A DNA stretch of 64,000 nt from the NCBI GenBank assembly GCA_950295325.1, contig OX485803.1, positions 35,481,554-35,545,553 on the forward strand, written 5' to 3'. Shown one piece after another: positions 11,201 through 22,421 of the stretch (positions within the stretch are counted from its first letter, which is position 1; every line of letters starts with the position of its first letter). A program made the position numbers and the translations under genes. The notes beneath the pieces were generated by a model. The model saw only the letters and a program-made list of their open reading frames with translations. It searched no databases and was not told the DNA's origin. The stretch is from Polytrichum commune (lineage: Eukaryota > Streptophyta > Polytrichopsida > Polytrichales > Polytrichaceae).

Positions 11201-12959
11201 GATTCATACCATCAGTTGCAATTATTCAGTATCTACAGTCCAGCTGAAGTGGCAAATCAGATACAAGAAAACCAGTGATGGGGGTTTCAGTTGTGCAATT
11301 TAGCAAGGGAGATGGGCATCACAACATAGGCTGTGTGGGATATGGTGGTCCATTCAACTTGCGCTGTGAGTCTGAGCATGTTTGAGCTGCCCTTGCAAAA
11401 TGTTTCATCAAGTAAAACTACATGTATGCTTGATAAAAAATAATTAGGTAATTGAATTATCCTTTAATTCAACCAAAGTTCTGGTCAGGAGTTGCTTGTT
11501 TTGCATACAATACTCTCCATTTTCAATAAGTTTTCGATGGATGCTTGAAGGTAGTGTGGAGAATTGAACGAAGAACATTCTTTATTGGTCCATTGAGGAC
11601 CAAACTCATTTTGGCATGCCCAGGTGCTAAAATGAGTTTGGCCCTCAATGGACTGATATAGAAAGTTCTTTGTTCAAACCTCCACACCAAATCCAAGCAT
11701 GCATTGAAATTTACAGAACAAGGAAAGTATTGTGTGCAACACAACCAACTCCCAACCAGAACTCTTGCTAAATGAAAGGATAACTCTAAAATCCAACTGA
11801 TTACCAAAGGATTTTACCTGTGAGATTGAGTGCGTTATTTGAAGAATTCACTCAAAGTGACCATTCATTTGAATATGATGTAATTACATTGTGATGTCAA
11901 GAGCAAGTGATTGGAAGTTACCATTTGGATCTGAGATTTGAGTGCAGCGTCCCACCACACCAACCAAGCAGCAACGTCCAACATACACAATATCAAAACA
12001 CATCAGCCATCTGTCTGAACCCCACATCTCCAAATGCAAGTGACTGACGTTTGATGTTGATACACACCCTTCAGTGTTTCACATCTTGTCAGTGCTAAGT
12101 ATCAATCTACAGCTAATAATGCATTCCACATCGATTCAACTCATAATTCGACCTTCTGGGCCTTCCAATAATAATTTGTATTAGTAACTGCAACCCTATG
12201 TTTGGTAGGCATTGATACAATGCTGTCGTGTGATGTGATTGAATCAATGTGAAGTCAGTGTTGATATGTGAATTTTAAGGTTTGTGACGCAAGTCTCTTC
12301 ATCATGAATGTGAGGTATCTATCTGTGCCCAAAGTCAAGCACAAGTTTTTTATCTCAACCTCGCCATTCATCCAGTTCTCCAGCATATCAGCCTTCTGTC
12401 TGTGATTCACTGACTAAACCCCATGTCTCTTCAAACTCAAGGATATGTTTCTTAACCTAACCTCACCATTCATCCAGTTCTTGTCAGGCTGGAAGTGGAA
12501 AGCACTTCGATGCTTGTAAGCCCAGATATGGAGAATCCTCTCTACTTCTGCTCTTCGGGCAAGTCGAGAGCGCACAAGCAGTGTAGCCGTGACCGCCACA
12601 CTCAAAAGCACAATGGCAACAACCGAGATGAGAATTAGATTGACAATGGCGTGCAATCTCCGGCGGTGACCGAGGGTGAGCTTCTCATGGTCAGGAGGGA
12701 GGGAGGAAGAAGAGATGATGCCCAGAGCTAGGGTTTCAGATGTAGGCACCATGGGGTTGGCTACTTGATCCACCGAGGGCATACTGTTAGAGCGAGGCTC
12801 TTTGGCCACTGAGGGTTTAAGCTTTGCTGAGGAATTGGTTTCTGCCAAGGGTATGGAGATGTAGAGGGAGGAGTCTGAGGGGGTAGCCATGGTGTCCATG
12901 AGCGCTTCCTTCTCCCCTTCGCCATCGCCATCACCCACACCATTTGAAGGTTGCGACAT
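8243..12959 (-). CDS. Acid invertase (beta-fructofuranosidase, GH32), vacuolar-type, 7 exons
   Basis: Hydrolyses sucrose to glucose and fructose. Exons, all GT-AG and in phase: 12959-12467, 11930-11922, 11198-10894, 10482-9925, 9536-9375, 9154-8819, 8431-8243, giving 683 residues. The N-terminus is a cytosolic tail plus one membrane segment (about 104-129), as in vacuolar invertase precursors. GH32 motifs: NDPNG at 164-168 (nucleophile D165), [13 protein letters not shown] (D289, transition-state stabiliser) and WECPD at 344-348 (acid/base E345). P347 is the residue usual in cell-wall enzymes; vacuolar ones usually have V. The [13 protein letters not shown] block resembles vacuolar enzymes. 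The C-terminus keeps [20 protein letters not shown]. All catalytic residues are present. A fructan-metabolising role is possible but not shown. Confidence 0.95.
8452..8640. repeat. Single-arm copy of the foldback family, invertase intron 6
   Basis: Shares TTTGGCCCTCAATGAACTGA, TATAGAATGTCCCTTGTTCA and GGACAATTCTAATG with the right arm of the element at 11445-11790. It lies wholly inside intron 6 (8818-8432). Confidence 0.65.
10672..10862. repeat. Single-arm copy of the foldback family, invertase intron 3
   Basis: Shares TGCATTCTTGGAGGCTGTG, TATATCAGTTCATTGAGGGT and TTTTTGGCATGCC with the element at 11445-11790. It lies wholly inside intron 3 (10893-10483). Confidence 0.65.
11445..11790. mobile_element. 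Foldback MITE in invertase intron 2
   Basis: Two arms of about 165 bp are inverted copies. The left arm has AAAGTTCTGG, GGAGTTG, TTTTGCATACAATACT, TGTGGAG and GACCAAACTCATTTTGGCAT; the right arm carries their complements in reverse order and ends GGATAACTCTA. Half copies lie in intron 3 (about 10672-10862) and intron 6 (about 8452-8640) of the same gene. No coding capacity. The ends are worn, so I could not read a target duplication. Confidence 0.75.
11922..11930 (-). CDS. 9-nt mini-exon 2 of the invertase gene
   Basis: Read on the minus strand, AG|ATCCAAATG|GT encodes the middle of the catalytic NDPNG motif. The G ending exon 1 (12467) plus this exon gives GAT CCA AAT G, and exon 3 (11198) completes the Gly codon with GT. 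This matches the known 9-nt mini-exon of plant acid invertase genes, one of the smallest plant exons. Gene prediction that ignores it would lose the nucleophile Asp. Confidence 0.95.
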
Positions 12960-13767
12960 CCTTCAACAAATTTAAATATGATGACCGTGTCACCCCTACA
13001 ACCGTTCCAGTACTAAAGGAGGTCGTACTATCAGCAAGTTCACCATGTTTGATGCTCCCCTCAAGGCTTGTCGAAATCTACCGACAAGCAGTGCACAGGA
13101 TCATACTGCAGAAACAGATGAAGGATCCTTTTCCAATCTCAACCTAGATTGCCGCTCGCCGCATCTTGGAAGGTCACCTGATGAATGCACAACGATAATG
13201 CAGAGCTTGTTCACGTCCTGCCGTCCAACCTTGAAGTCCTAAAAGAATGGAATGTAAAATCGGGACAAGGATCAAACAGGAATACATACTCAGCTACACG
13301 GTGACACCGGAGCTCCTGCGAGGAATTTAGTTTCGAGATCAAGTCTAATTCGGAATCAGGAAGCTTGGTGAAAACTGAACAGGATCGGAGGATTAGGCTC
13401 TACTACGCAATCACATAAACACAAAAAAACAGTGATTGCGTAGCATTGCCTGCCTCTTACTTGACCAGATCAAAGGTTCCCATCGTCGGCCAATCTAGTA
13501 TCAACCAACCCATCATCAACAGCGCCAGCGGCCAACAAAAGCCTGGTATCACATTCTTGCTAGCAAAATAGAATAGAAATCCTCCGCCTCCGAGCCAACA
13601 ATCTCGCACAGAATGGTGTTGACCTGTGAAACCTCAAATGTCGAACACCGGATTCCGGCTCTCGACGGATTCATAGATTCCACGTTTTACTCTTCTGACA
13701 CCTTACCTGTTACTGTACCATGAACTCGACCGGCGAGGATTCTCAAGTCCAACAAATGACATGAAAA
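12960..13767. other. Upstream region of the invertase gene
   Basis: 5' leader and promoter territory of the minus-strand invertase gene. I see no convincing TATA box or sugar-response element and no other gene. Confidence 0.45.
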
Positions 13768-14165
13768 CTTAAGTGCCGGTTCACACGCGCGTCTCAAGTC
13801 CCAAGTCCCAAGTCACTTGACGTCAATCCGTGCAATCTCAGCCGTTGAGAGCATGGAAGTTGGGACTTAGAACTTCACACGAGTCCCAAGTCCCAAGTAT
13901 GACATGGATGCCTACATGGCAACATCTTTTGAAGGTGAGGCTTGGGACTTGAGTTGAGAGTTGAGTCGAGCAAAAAGCTAGAACCAACTCTCAACACAAG
14001 TCCCGCCAATATTTTTGCATTAAATAATCAAGATCTCACTTTAATGGTAATTGACCGTATTCTAATGGTTTCTTGAGATTCAGAGGTTGGGACTTTGCCT
14101 CAATGTTGGAACTTGCTAACATGAGTGGGACTTTTGGGAACCCATGTGGACCGGCCTTTAAGTAC
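13768..14165. mobile_element. MITE family B, copy 1
   Basis: The termini are inverted: GTGCCGGTTCACACGCG on the left and, complemented, GGCCGGTCCACATGGG on the right. The interior carries repeated CAAGTCCCAAGTCCCAAGT blocks and a GTTGAGAGTTGAGTCGAGC / ACCAACTCTCAACACAAGTC pair. An inverted relative lies at about 50610-50970. The target duplication is unclear. Confidence 0.65.
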
Positions 14166-17100
14166 AGTTGTTGTGATAACATTGGTGAGAGCCAGTGTTG
14201 GTAATTGTAAGACATAAATTAACTAACCTCACTCTTTTACTAAGACGTTTTTGGTCGTGCAAGAAAGTGTCGTGTTATCTTAATGTTGTTTTCTCGGTAA
14301 TATGGCATTTTTTACCACAATTGTTGAGATTTCTCAAGAAATTGGCATGTTTCAATGTAAAATGCCATTTCATATACGTAATGAAGATACATACATATTT
14401 AAAGAACATTTGTATTGAATAACCATGCTCACAAATTGTTCTCCAAAGTTCCCCATTGGTTACAACATTTCCCGAGGCTCCCCTGCCTGTTCCAAAGCAC
14501 TAGTCACATATGAACCTTGAATTATGTGTGGATCCCACCACTTATGCACATTAATTACCTTTGGCGTATGACAAATTAGTCTAAACAATGTCGTAGTATG
14601 GAGGTGAATTAACACTAGAAGGTTTAGTTGACAAGATTCCATCATAGAGTCTAAGTGTTGTATAATCAAGTGTCATAATACAAAGGATAGATTGTAGTAC
14701 TTTTAGATGTGCAATGAAATGAGATTGATTTTAGAGTCCAAGAAGCCAAAAGGCTAATGGATTGTGTGTTCATGCGTGGTGGACAGTTGACTAGAATCAC
14801 GTCATGACTAAAGATTGAATGAGGTGGTGATGGTGAGTGGGAAATTTTCGAGGAAGGTAATGTCAACAAAATTTAGCCTACAAACCACGCTATAGCCAAA
14901 AAAACGAGCTTACAATTTCCCATTACAATTGCACAAAATAGCAATCATTAATTTCTTATATCGATTGATAAATCGTCTAAATATGAAGAATGTTCATGGA
15001 TATGGATTTGTCGCATAATGAACATAGATTCTTTTGGATACTTGAGAACGTACTAAAAGTACATTTTTTGTGTGCAGAACATGGGTGCTAAAGACTAGTG
15101 AGTGATGATATATGATGTTGTAGTAGTTGTTAGAGCCAAAGGGAGCTTGCAATAAGAGGTATTCATATGAAGTTATAACAACATTCTTTACACACATTTT
15201 TTTGGTTCATTGAAGTTAATCATAAAGTCAAGAACTAGGGAGGGATGATGGGCCCCAATCCCCAATACCAAGTGCCAACAAGGTAACAATGTCCATTTAT
15301 AGGTGCTAAAAAAAGGTGTCTAGGTAGCAAACTTGATATACACCTATTCTCGGGAAATAAAACTTTCATGTCCTCCTTACCACTATTCTAGGTAAGAGAG
15401 CCTGAACCCACCCCCTGCCTCATTGGAGCAGTTTTTATTCTCTTATTTCTTTTTGCAGCAACCTCCCCTCTCCCGCGAGGGTTTCAAGCAATGGAATTTC
15501 ATGAGTTTGGAGAAATGGGTTCAATATCGTGCTTCTAGGAGCCAATCATTCAAGTATTGATTTTTGGGTTAAGTGATTGAGGTTGTGATTAGGAACGATT
15601 GAGTGAATGATCAATGAGTGATTATGTGAGGAGTGAAGAGACATCATGTGAGACAAATGATCAATTTGAAGTTGGGCCACCTGAATTGACCAGAAGTATT
15701 CCACTCGATTGTCATTAGTGAGGTATGGGTAGGAGCAATCAAGAGCTAGATTGCCCAAATAGAGAGGATAGCAAAGTTTTAAGGATTGAGAGGATTGAGG
15801 ATTGAAGATTTTGCAAGATATGGGCACAACCAACCACAAATATTGCACCTTAATTTGTTATGACCAAGAGCTCCTCATGATGTGTCATTAACAATGCAAA
15901 TACAATTGGACAAGACAAACTTGTGAGGTTCATCCATCAAGACAAGCTTATTTGGCTTGATTAAATATGACATATCCCTTGCAAAAATGTGATATTTCCA
16001 TGAAATTACAAACAACAAGCTATCATGCAAAACCATCCACAACCTCTTTTTTTTTTTTTAAAACAACAAAATCCGCCATCAGTACATACATTAACATGTT
16101 TCATTTACATTTTGAAGTTGCACAAAACCAGTCTGAGCTTTGAAGGTCAATCAGACAAATACAATGTTTTTACTCACTGCATAAATGTGAAACTCAATGT
16201 CAAAGAACAAAACACATAATTCTTCAAATCCATCAAGTAATAAATTTCTCATGTATAGGAACAAAATATTTTTAGTAGTACACAAATAAATGAGAAGATC
16301 GTGAATTCCAATGTTGGGATTTGTGGTCACTTGACCTCCTTCCTCCAATTTGATGGGATTGAAGAACTCATGTGGATTTACACACACAATCATCATCATA
16401 AACACAAATTCAACTTGGAAATTTGGAGTTAAAATTGTCCACTCTATCCTCCTAATATAACAAGAATTTACTATCACAATAAATTTGCCACTCTGCAATA
16501 TTAACAAGAAATATACTATCACAAGGGTAAAATTGTGTGCTAATGATTTGGACAACATGTGTTTTCTACTAATTTGGAGTGCCAACTAATTGACAAACAA
16601 CATACACATGGTTGGAGTAATTGAAGACCAAATATTGCAACTTAAATTAAGATTATAAACATGTTGTCTACGTTATCAAATCTTTGGAGTCTCCTCTCTA
16701 TGGACTTGTGTGCGTGAGACAATTGTTGTTGGGTTGGCTGGTTGTAGCCATTGTTGGGACCATTGTCAAATATAGAAGGTAGACACTTGTAGGAAGATGT
16801 AGAGCATTCATGGTATCGGTATGTAGACTTAGTCCCAAAGCCAAGGTTGCAACCACGTTGCAACTTATTGGAGCACCCATACCCAAAAAATATATATTCT
16901 CGATTTCATTTTCATCATCCCTCATTTGTTCCATTATTTTACAAATATAGTTTGTCTCAAAGATTGGAAGCATTGATGTATTTGAAAATGCTAGAAATGA
17001 TGCACTGTGAAGTATATTAGTTACTAACACATAAAAAATATTATGAGATTGATTGGATTATTATATAGGATAACCAATTAAGCTCCAACAATGTGGATGT

Positions 17101-19967
17101 AGTAAGTATATGATTTATGTTTCAAAGCTTGCCTTGTACGTTGTTCCAACTCAAGTTTTTACATAATGTTGATTATTGAAACTTTGTTTTGTGAAAATCC
17201 TAATAATTATTAGAGGTTACAGTTACGAGTTTCTAAATGTTATTTTCAACATTTGGACATACGCAAGAGCTCTTATAACATTAGTCACTGTCCAATGGTT
17301 ATATCATGAAATTCCGTGGACAATGCAAGGATAATCCTCCCCTCCATCCAAATTCAACCTAAATATGAGATATCTAGAAAGGGAGGGTTTTAAAATTGAC
17401 AAGTGTGATAGTCAAGTGAAAGCTTACCAATTTGAGAGGTGCTTCTTCCATGGTGTACCTAACAAATTTCAAGACCACACCGAGTTGATATTCTCATGGG
17501 CAAATTTCTTATAAGAAAAGGTAACTTGTGTGTTTCAAAGTAGAGACCTTCACTCAATTTAACCCACTTCAAGAGCCAAGTTAGGCAAGTGATTATTACC
17601 ATGACATTACTCACATTGGGCAATGCAAAACATTTTTACATGTGATAATGTAAGTGCAATGTTTTTTGTCGACTCAACAAGATACTTTGCTTCAATTTTG
17701 TGTTGATATCCTTTATTTTAAGAACTCTTATAAGATGGATAGATCATACATCATTTGACTACAAATTATTTTACCCCGCCTTGTCACGTTTGACCCTACT
17801 CTCATTGTTTTCCATTTCCTACACAAACGCTTGCAAGCTTATTGTTTCTAGAAGACAAGGTTGAAGGTGATACTCTATTTATAGACCGACATGTGATACA
17901 AAAGTAAATAAACCCATTAAAAATCCATGTGATTCTTCAATTGTGCTTTAGGTACCATCATCTAGTTGAATTTGATGATATTGAAGCCCGCTCTTGTGAT
18001 TTGTGTGCACCTTCCATTTCCAACTTGTTGCCACTCCTGTTTCCAAATCCCAACATTTCAATTTGCGATCATAATGTGCAACAATCCAATGTCTTCAATC
18101 TTAGGTTGAAACCTTTGAAACAAGCTACAAATCTCATAAAACCAATCATCCCCGAGAATTCGATAGAGTAGGCGGTTGTTGGTTGCCAATTAGGAATTGT
18201 CTTGCTCGCACCGGTGGGTCCTTAAGTCCAAGCACTATTAGGATTAGAATAGTTTTGGGTGGAGGATTTGGTTTGGTCCTACCTACTGGATGGACTTGGT
18301 GTCTCCGCCTGCTTTGGTCCATGTGAGAGCTTCTCTAGCCCTTCCACCGGCTAAACCTAGGGTTGTCTAACCCTCATTTGTTGGCATGATAGGCGTGTCA
18401 TGACAATCTTCCAACCTCCACCCAAATTGGAATAGGTGTAGGTTTATTCTATTGCTCAATGTTATGCTAGAATGAAGTAAAAAACAAACTACAAAATCAC
18501 ATTAGCAACTTCAAGTGAGGAACATAACCATTGAGTTTGTAATTTTTGGAGTTAAGTTGACTATCTTTTGAATTTTTAGGGTGTTTTGATTTTTGGATAC
18601 ATTTGTTTCAACTTCTAAGTATTACTCCGCCCACTATGTCATAGGTTAAATTCCTATCAAAAGACAAACTTGAACTAGTCCTAAAAACATTTAGAATTTC
18701 ATAAAATGTGTTATTAGTGAGGACAATAAAACGACAGGGAGCAAGTACGGTCAAGTGTACTGTAAAAATGCTCTAGTATACTAAAACCATCATTTTTTGG
18801 TCAAACGCTTAAAAATACTAGAAAATTATTGTTTAAATCAAATTCTTTTTTGTCGTGACCTCTATTGTTGTGCTAAAGACTCAAATTTAGAATATCAAGA
18901 TGAGATCTTCAAAGCTTGTAATTTAAAGTGATGCTCAAAAGCAAATGGCTAAATATGGTTTTGGATGTAAATTTCATGACCTTAAATATTTTAGGATTGA
19001 ATCTTTTATATTCCTAAAATTTATTATATTATTGAGTGCATCAATAAAAAAATTTGTAAAAAAAATCAATTAAATGTGATTGATCATATTTGGAAGAAAT
19101 TCTAGACAATTGATTGTTTAATATCACATACTTGCACACCACTTGCATTGTCTTTTAAAATATGTAGACACTCCTTGAACATAAAAATTTCAACATAAAA
19201 TCCTTGGCTTTGAAGATTAAAGCATTTTAAAAATGTTATGATTTTTCCCTTCATAAAATTCAAAGTTAGTATATAGTTTTGAATCACTTTCATTTAAACC
19301 TATGTAGGGTTGAAAGATGTCCACTTGACCATCCTTGCATAGAATGTGAATGAAACATTACTTTTAAAATATTAGAAACCATACATCAAACCAACTACAA
19401 AACAATACAAACCTAAGTATTCATCCGAAACACAAAAACAACGCAAACCCGGTTTACATGACAATCAAATACTAAACTTGGTTCGTGTACACCTGTGAGC
19501 TTGCGGTTGTCATCAAGGTGAAGTGTCTTCCATTCATGCCCACAACTAGGCTAGTGTCGTCTTTGTGTGTGTAGTCTTGACACTCAAATGACAATTGATT
19601 TCAATATGAAACCTATAGTTTTGTATTTCTAAAGTGTTGAGAGATCTAACCAAGCTCAAACATTATGATCAGGCGACATCGCATCTATAACATACAACCA
19701 TTCAGCTAAAGTCTTCAAGTTTTCTTCCTATGAATGTTTTATGTTCTCACTACCAAGCCAAAAGTGAAAACTTTCAAGTCTCCACTACCGATGGTGATTG
19801 GGGACATTCATTAACCCTTTACTTACTAGGATAAATGAAAAGTATTCTCAAGTATCTTATGTACACTTCATTCCATATAACTAAAATTCGTGAAATCTAT
19901 TGATGGTTTCCATTTCAACTTCAAGTGTAATATTTGTGTCTCAAGAAAAAAAAGCACTCCGTGTTAA
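14166..19967. other. Long AT-rich intergenic stretch without supported genes
   Basis: Several open frames of 60-144 codons occur on both strands, but none has a recognisable domain, splice partners or unusual codon use, and the base composition is typical of intergenic DNA. I see no long terminal repeats or terminal inverted repeats that pair across this stretch. Confidence 0.5.
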
Positions 19968-20329
19968 GAGAGAGAGAAACTCCGGTCTACAAGGGGCCGG
20001 CGTGAATAAAGTGTCCGTTCGTAATGCCAATGAACCCGATGGCCACTGGACAAGGGGACACTGGGACAATACTACTCTCCCCTTTCGAGGATGGACACTA
20101 TAGTGACACACTATACTAGTTCCCAGCTAGCCACTAGTGCCTTGAAGATACCGGACATGGTATCCCCCCAAAGGGCTTTGAGGTACCCATACAACAAGGT
20201 CCAAGGACCCCCCACCATAGTTGGGTGGACTAAGGTGGTGAGCACCACGCCGGCATGGGGAATAGAACCCACAACCTCCTCATTGGGGGCCATGAGCCTA
20301 ACCACCAAGCCAAGGCCCGTGGTGCCCTT
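19968..20329 (-). mobile_element. tRNA-type SINE
   Basis: Read on the minus strand the head reads TGGCTTGGTGGTTAGG, fitting the RNA polymerase III A box (at 20312-20302). About 35 nt on comes GTGGGTTCTATTCCC, fitting the B box GGTTCNANNCC (at 20270-20259). A direct repeat CGTGTTAA flanks the unit at 19960-19967 and 20330-20337, and the 3' end runs into a CT-rich tail. The 362-bp length and internal promoter fit a tRNA-derived SINE. No cloverleaf can be drawn beyond the two boxes, so this is not a functional tRNA gene. Confidence 0.8.
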
Positions 20330-20423
20330 CGTGTTAACTCCTTCTTCTGTCCTTTTTTTTTAATCTAATGTCCTCAAGAATTTGGCCTTTGATAATGAAT
20401 ATGAATTCATATGAGCTCCACAA

Positions 20424-20448
20424 ATTATTATTATTATTATTATTATTT
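20424..20448. repeat. (ATT)n microsatellite
   Basis: About eight consecutive ATT units. Confidence 0.9.
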
Positions 20449-20892
20449 TCTATGAACACCATTTGAAATGAACAATCATCTCACACTAAAGATCTCCACT
20501 GAAATTCCAGTTACATGAAAGTGCTTGGCCATAATGATGCTTGGAGATACTAGCAAAAGCTTCATTGATATGAGCGAAGTTTGTAATTTTTGTTATTTTT
20601 TTTCATTGGAATGGCCGGCACATGGAGTGGCCTCTAAGTCACACTCACTTGTGCATTTTGCCCACACTATTTAAGACATTATTGACAAAGTCGGAATAAG
20701 TGAAGCTGAAGTGGCTGCCTGCGTTTTCCCCTGTTTAGGGTTTCCTGTGACCTGCCCGGAAGTAAGTTAGTTCTCCGTCGATGCTCGCAGCGCCAAATCT
20801 GCTCTCAATCGTTTGCTCCGTTGGAGTCTCTTGTCTCTGGCGTCAACGAAATCCGGAAAAAACAGGACTTGGTGGTGCGTCGGTGGAGGAGG

Positions 20893-21561
20893 ATGGGGTT
20901 GTATCAGATCGTCGAAGCGTTACTCATGTTCACAAACGCACTGGCGATTCTGAACGAGGATCGGTTTCTGACGCCGAGTGAGTTTGCCATTCCCACGAAA
21001 CCCTAATCCGTTGAAGAAAAAATAAATTGATCCTTGGGCGTGCTACATATTATGTTGAGAGAGAGGGAGAGGGAGAGAGAGTTTTTATGGCAAGCGTGTA
21101 AATTCACTAGGACACTGTGGGTGGATCAATGGATGACGAATACCGTTGTTCAAATTTAATGTGGAGGTTCCTGCAGATGGCTGGGGTTTTGCTGATATGG
21201 GAAGTGGAAGGGTATCATCGTTCAAGGGTCAGTTCATTGGTTTGCTACACGCTGTGCAATACCTAAGAGGTACGGTTTCCATAACAGGTTGGGCTCCTGC
21301 ATTATCTAAAGCCAGACTGGAAAATTGATCATCTGTAACCTGTCACTTTGTATTCCATTGGCAGGCTAAGTTTTGTGTGTGCATTGTGATGAATTTGGTG
21401 CTCCTGTAGCATCCGAGAATATTTGTTGTGGGATTTGATTAAGGTTGTTGTGTTTTATCGGGAAGTGCTAAATTAGTGGGCTGGTTGGGGTGGAATGTTT
21501 TGCAGTGCCGCTGGTGGCTGCCAATGGTATTGTCATTGTGAGCAAGTTGCTATTTGGCTGA
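20893..21561 (+). CDS. YOS1: Yos1/IER3IP1-like ER-Golgi membrane protein (3 exons)
   Basis: Exons 20893-20977, 21177-21269 and 21506-21561 join in phase at GT-AG borders to give 77 residues. The start MGLYQIVEALLMFTNALAIL, then NEDRFLTP, FKGQFIGLLHAVQYLR and the end VPLVAANGIVIVSKLLFG match the Yos1/IER3IP1 family, which has two hydrophobic segments (about 4-20 and 58-76). In yeast Yos1 works with Yip1-Yif1 in COPII-dependent ER-to-Golgi transport. The frame is open upstream to an ATG at 20821, but the family begins at MGL, so I place the start at 20893. A GA-rich run lies in intron 1. No exon exceeds 93 nt, so a search for long open frames alone misses the gene. It converges with the O-fucosyltransferase gene. 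Confidence 0.93.
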
Positions 21562-22421
21562 CGTCGATCGGGAAGCAAGCATAGAACACGTATATAACCT
21601 GATGGTGTACAGTGACGGCCGATAGTTTTCATGCTACACAAGATGATTTCACAGTCCATTATCAACTGCAGATTTTGTGGGCCCAGGTGACCCGTGTTGT
21701 CACCAAGATGGGGTTTTACTTGCATCTTGTTTTGTATCAGTTATGAGGAAGGCTGAATGTTTTCTGCGGTTTGAATAGAGGACATTATAGAGGGAGCCTA
21801 GGTGCTCCTAGGTGCTCTTTATAATATGTGACTTCAATCTTGGGATCTGGTCAGGTGCCATTTGTACTGCATTGAGCACTGCTCGAAATAGATTGGAATG
21901 TACTGGTCAACAACCGCTAAAAGAGCAATTCTCTTGTAGGTTCGGCCACTATTTCCATTGCTTTGGACAAAGCCAAACATGTAAAGTCTACCAACAACTG
22001 TCAGTTTCAAGATGGTAAGGGTGTGCATGTTCTTCCTGAATCTGAAGTGTTTGTAAAGAGCTGATGATTGCAATTAGTTATTGAGTCTGTCACGTTTGGT
22101 GATTCTGTTTTGTGCACGATATGGGGAACGACCATATATTTTGTGTTTGATGACAGTCACAAAGTTTTCCTATCACCTTCACGACATGCCAAAATGCATT
22201 CTACTCTGTCCTCAATATAGGGTTTTCAATGGATGGCAGTCGTTGTAGAAGGAAAATCTTAAGAGTTTCCTATCACGAAGGATGTTGACTTCTTCTTTTT
22301 TGCTTTTGGTGCCATTGTTTCATTCACCAAAAGGCCCACCAAAAAGCAATGTTGGCAGTGTGGGACAGACATGTAGATTTCACAGTAGGCATGGTGCTAG
22401 GGTAGCAATAACATGATTCTT
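21562..22421. other. Gap between convergent YOS1-like and O-fucosyltransferase-like genes
   Basis: Should contain both 3' untranslated regions. No further gene supported. Confidence 0.5.

Noticed and set aside
12944-13242. Plus-strand open frames overlapping the start of the invertase gene
   Set aside because: No family motif and no splice partners; they lie antisense to a well-supported coding exon and its leader.
16151-16585. 144-codon minus-strand frame
   Set aside because: Hydrophobic, AT-driven codon use, no family match that I know.
19968-20329. A real tRNA gene on the minus strand
   Set aside because: A and B boxes are present but no acceptor stem or anticodon arm can be drawn, and flanking direct repeats show a SINE.
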